Below, piece by piece: positions 4,586 through 5,189 of a stretch of DNA of 5,189 nucleotides. The notes beneath the pieces were generated by a model. That model ran no database searches. It was not told where the DNA came from and saw nothing but the letters and a program-made list of their open reading frames with translations. The stretch lies in the NCBI GenBank assembly GCA_964435575.1, contig CAYSZS010000040.1, positions 1 through 5,189 of the forward strand. The letters are read 5' to 3'. How positions within the stretch are numbered: position 1 is the first letter of the stretch; each line of letters opens with the position of its first letter. The position numbers were made by a program, and so were the translations under genes. Source of the stretch: GWB1-39-12 sp964435575. GTDB taxonomy: Bacteria; Patescibacteriota; Microgenomatia; UBA8517.

Positions 4586-5139
4586 TGAACGAGGACGATA
4601 TAAGAAAGAAAATGCAACAGGTCCTAGGTCTTGTTACGGGTGATATTTCTTCAATCAGAACCGGTAGGGCCACACCCGCCCTTGTCGAAGATCTTTCGGT
4701 TGCGGTTTACGGTGGGCAACAGAAATTAAAGATTCAGGAATTGTCAACGATTTCGACTCCCGATAGTCAATCACTAGTTATCGAGCCGTGGGATAAATCA
4801 ATAATTGGCGAGATTAGACAGGGAATATTAGCCGCTAACATAGGTCTTAATCCTTCCATTGACGGCGTGGTTATTAGAATCAGTTTGCCGCCTTTGACTT
4901 CTGAAGATAGGGAAAGATACGTAAAGCTTCTTCGTGCAAAGCTTGAAAATGGTCGGATTATGATTAGGCAAATTCGAGGCGATAAAATGAAAGATATTAA
5001 GGAGGCTTTTGAGAAAAAGGAAGTAACTGAAGATGAAAAGTTTCAACAAGAAAAGCGTCTCCAAGAAATAACCGATGAGTATGTCGAGAAAATAGGCGAG
5101 ATAGGGAAAGCCAAAGAGCAAGAACTACTTCAGATGTAA
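4585..5139 (+). CDS. frr: Ribosome recycling factor
   Basis: A 184-residue protein, the normal RRF length, which with EF-G splits post-termination ribosomes. Domain I (three-helix bundle) comprises the N-terminal helix with SIRTGRATPALVEDLSV (23-39) and the two long C-terminal helices (about 106-184). Domain II lies between them, with YGGQQKLKIQELSTIS (42-57), DSQSLVIEPWDKSIIGEIRQ (60-79), ANIGLNPSIDG (84-94) and ISLPPLTSEDRE (99-110). The basic helix start RIMIRQIRGDKMKD (124-137) keeps the arginine equivalent to R132 (R131 here), but the following arginine is glycine (G132). The start is fixed by AGGAG and the 1-nt overlap with tsf. In many bacteria pyrH lies between tsf and frr; here it is absent. 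No clear terminator follows in the 50 nt that remain. Confidence 0.98.
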   Translation: MNEDDIRKKMQQVLGLVTGDISSIRTGRATPALVEDLSVAVYGGQQKLKIQELSTISTPDSQSLVIEPWDKSIIGEIRQGILAANIGLNPSIDGVVIRISLPPLTSEDRERYVKLLRAKLENGRIMIRQIRGDKMKDIKEAFEKKEVTEDEKFQQEKRLQEITDEYVEKIGEIGKAKEQELLQM

Positions 5140-5189
5140 AAATATTTTCCATTTACTGATTTTCCATCTACCATTTTATTAATGGACAA
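5130..5189 (-). CDS. Possible 3' end of a convergent gene (partial)
   Basis: On the - strand one frame is open from the right window edge through 19 codons (LSINKMVDGKSVNGKYFYI) to TGA at 5132-5130, overlapping the last codons of frr by 10 nt. The other two - frames are stopped within the same interval. The peptide looks ordinary and matches no family I can name. A run of 19 codons is too short to exclude chance. If real, this would be the C terminus of a gene converging on frr. Confidence 0.2.
   Translation of the reverse strand: MSINKMVDGKSVNGKYFYI
5144..5167. repeat. Direct repeat ATTTTCCAT after frr
   Basis: ATTTTCCAT occurs at 5144-5152 and 5159-5167. It is followed by a short inverted repeat, CCATT (5171-5175) with AATGG (5181-5185). 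These AT-rich elements fill the downstream gap. No U-run follows the hairpin within the window, so a terminator cannot be called. Confidence 0.35.

Noticed and set aside
661..5121. Long - strand reading frames at 661-996, 1015-1209, 1213-1410, 2606-3016, 4476-4673 and 4828-5121
   Set aside because: All lie opposite well-conserved + strand genes, lack recognisable domains, and look like antisense shadows.

Overview
The window is a compact, AT-rich bacterial stretch in which every well-supported gene lies on the + strand. Bacterial-type S2, EF-Ts and ribosome recycling factor show that it is bacterial. Tight packing, a very short EF-Ts and several genes without a clear Shine-Dalgarno (SD) sequence suggest a reduced genome, most likely Candidate Phyla Radiation/Patescibacteria (perhaps Microgenomates). 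That placement is inferred from gene style, not from a phylogeny. Translation code 11 fits: the conserved genes contain no in-frame TGA, and TGA ends the two toxin-antitoxin genes.

Left part (1-746): a two-gene toxin-antitoxin module of VapBC type. It has an AbrB/MazE-like DNA-binding antitoxin followed 10 nt later by a PIN-domain ribonuclease. The end of the toxin gene overlaps the start of the next gene, glyA, by 20 nt.

Middle part (727-3143): a one-carbon/folate block. It holds serine hydroxymethyltransferase (glyA), an unrecognised 71-residue cysteine-containing protein, and the bifunctional methylene-THF dehydrogenase/cyclohydrolase (folD). GlyA makes methylene-THF from serine, and FolD interconverts it with methenyl- and 10-formyl-THF. 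The pathway therefore links serine to the one-carbon units used in purine, thymidylate and formyl-methionine synthesis. FolD has a divergent cofactor-binding strand and a short hexanucleotide repeat.

Right part (3144-5139): the conserved translation operon rpsB-tsf-frr, without the pyrH gene that usually sits between tsf and frr. The 223-nt gap before rpsB is the only sizeable non-coding stretch. It contains a plausible extended -10 promoter and a strong hairpin. The hairpin loop is perfectly complementary over 7 nt to the rpsB Shine-Dalgarno region, making it a candidate cis-regulatory RNA for S2/EF-Ts/RRF expression. This is the most interesting signal in the window. EF-Ts is only about 149 residues and appears to lack a helical segment present even in the short Thermus form.

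The last 50 nt hold no clear gene on the + strand. A reading frame on the - strand is open from the window edge and ends inside the last codons of frr, so a convergent neighbour is possible but unproven.
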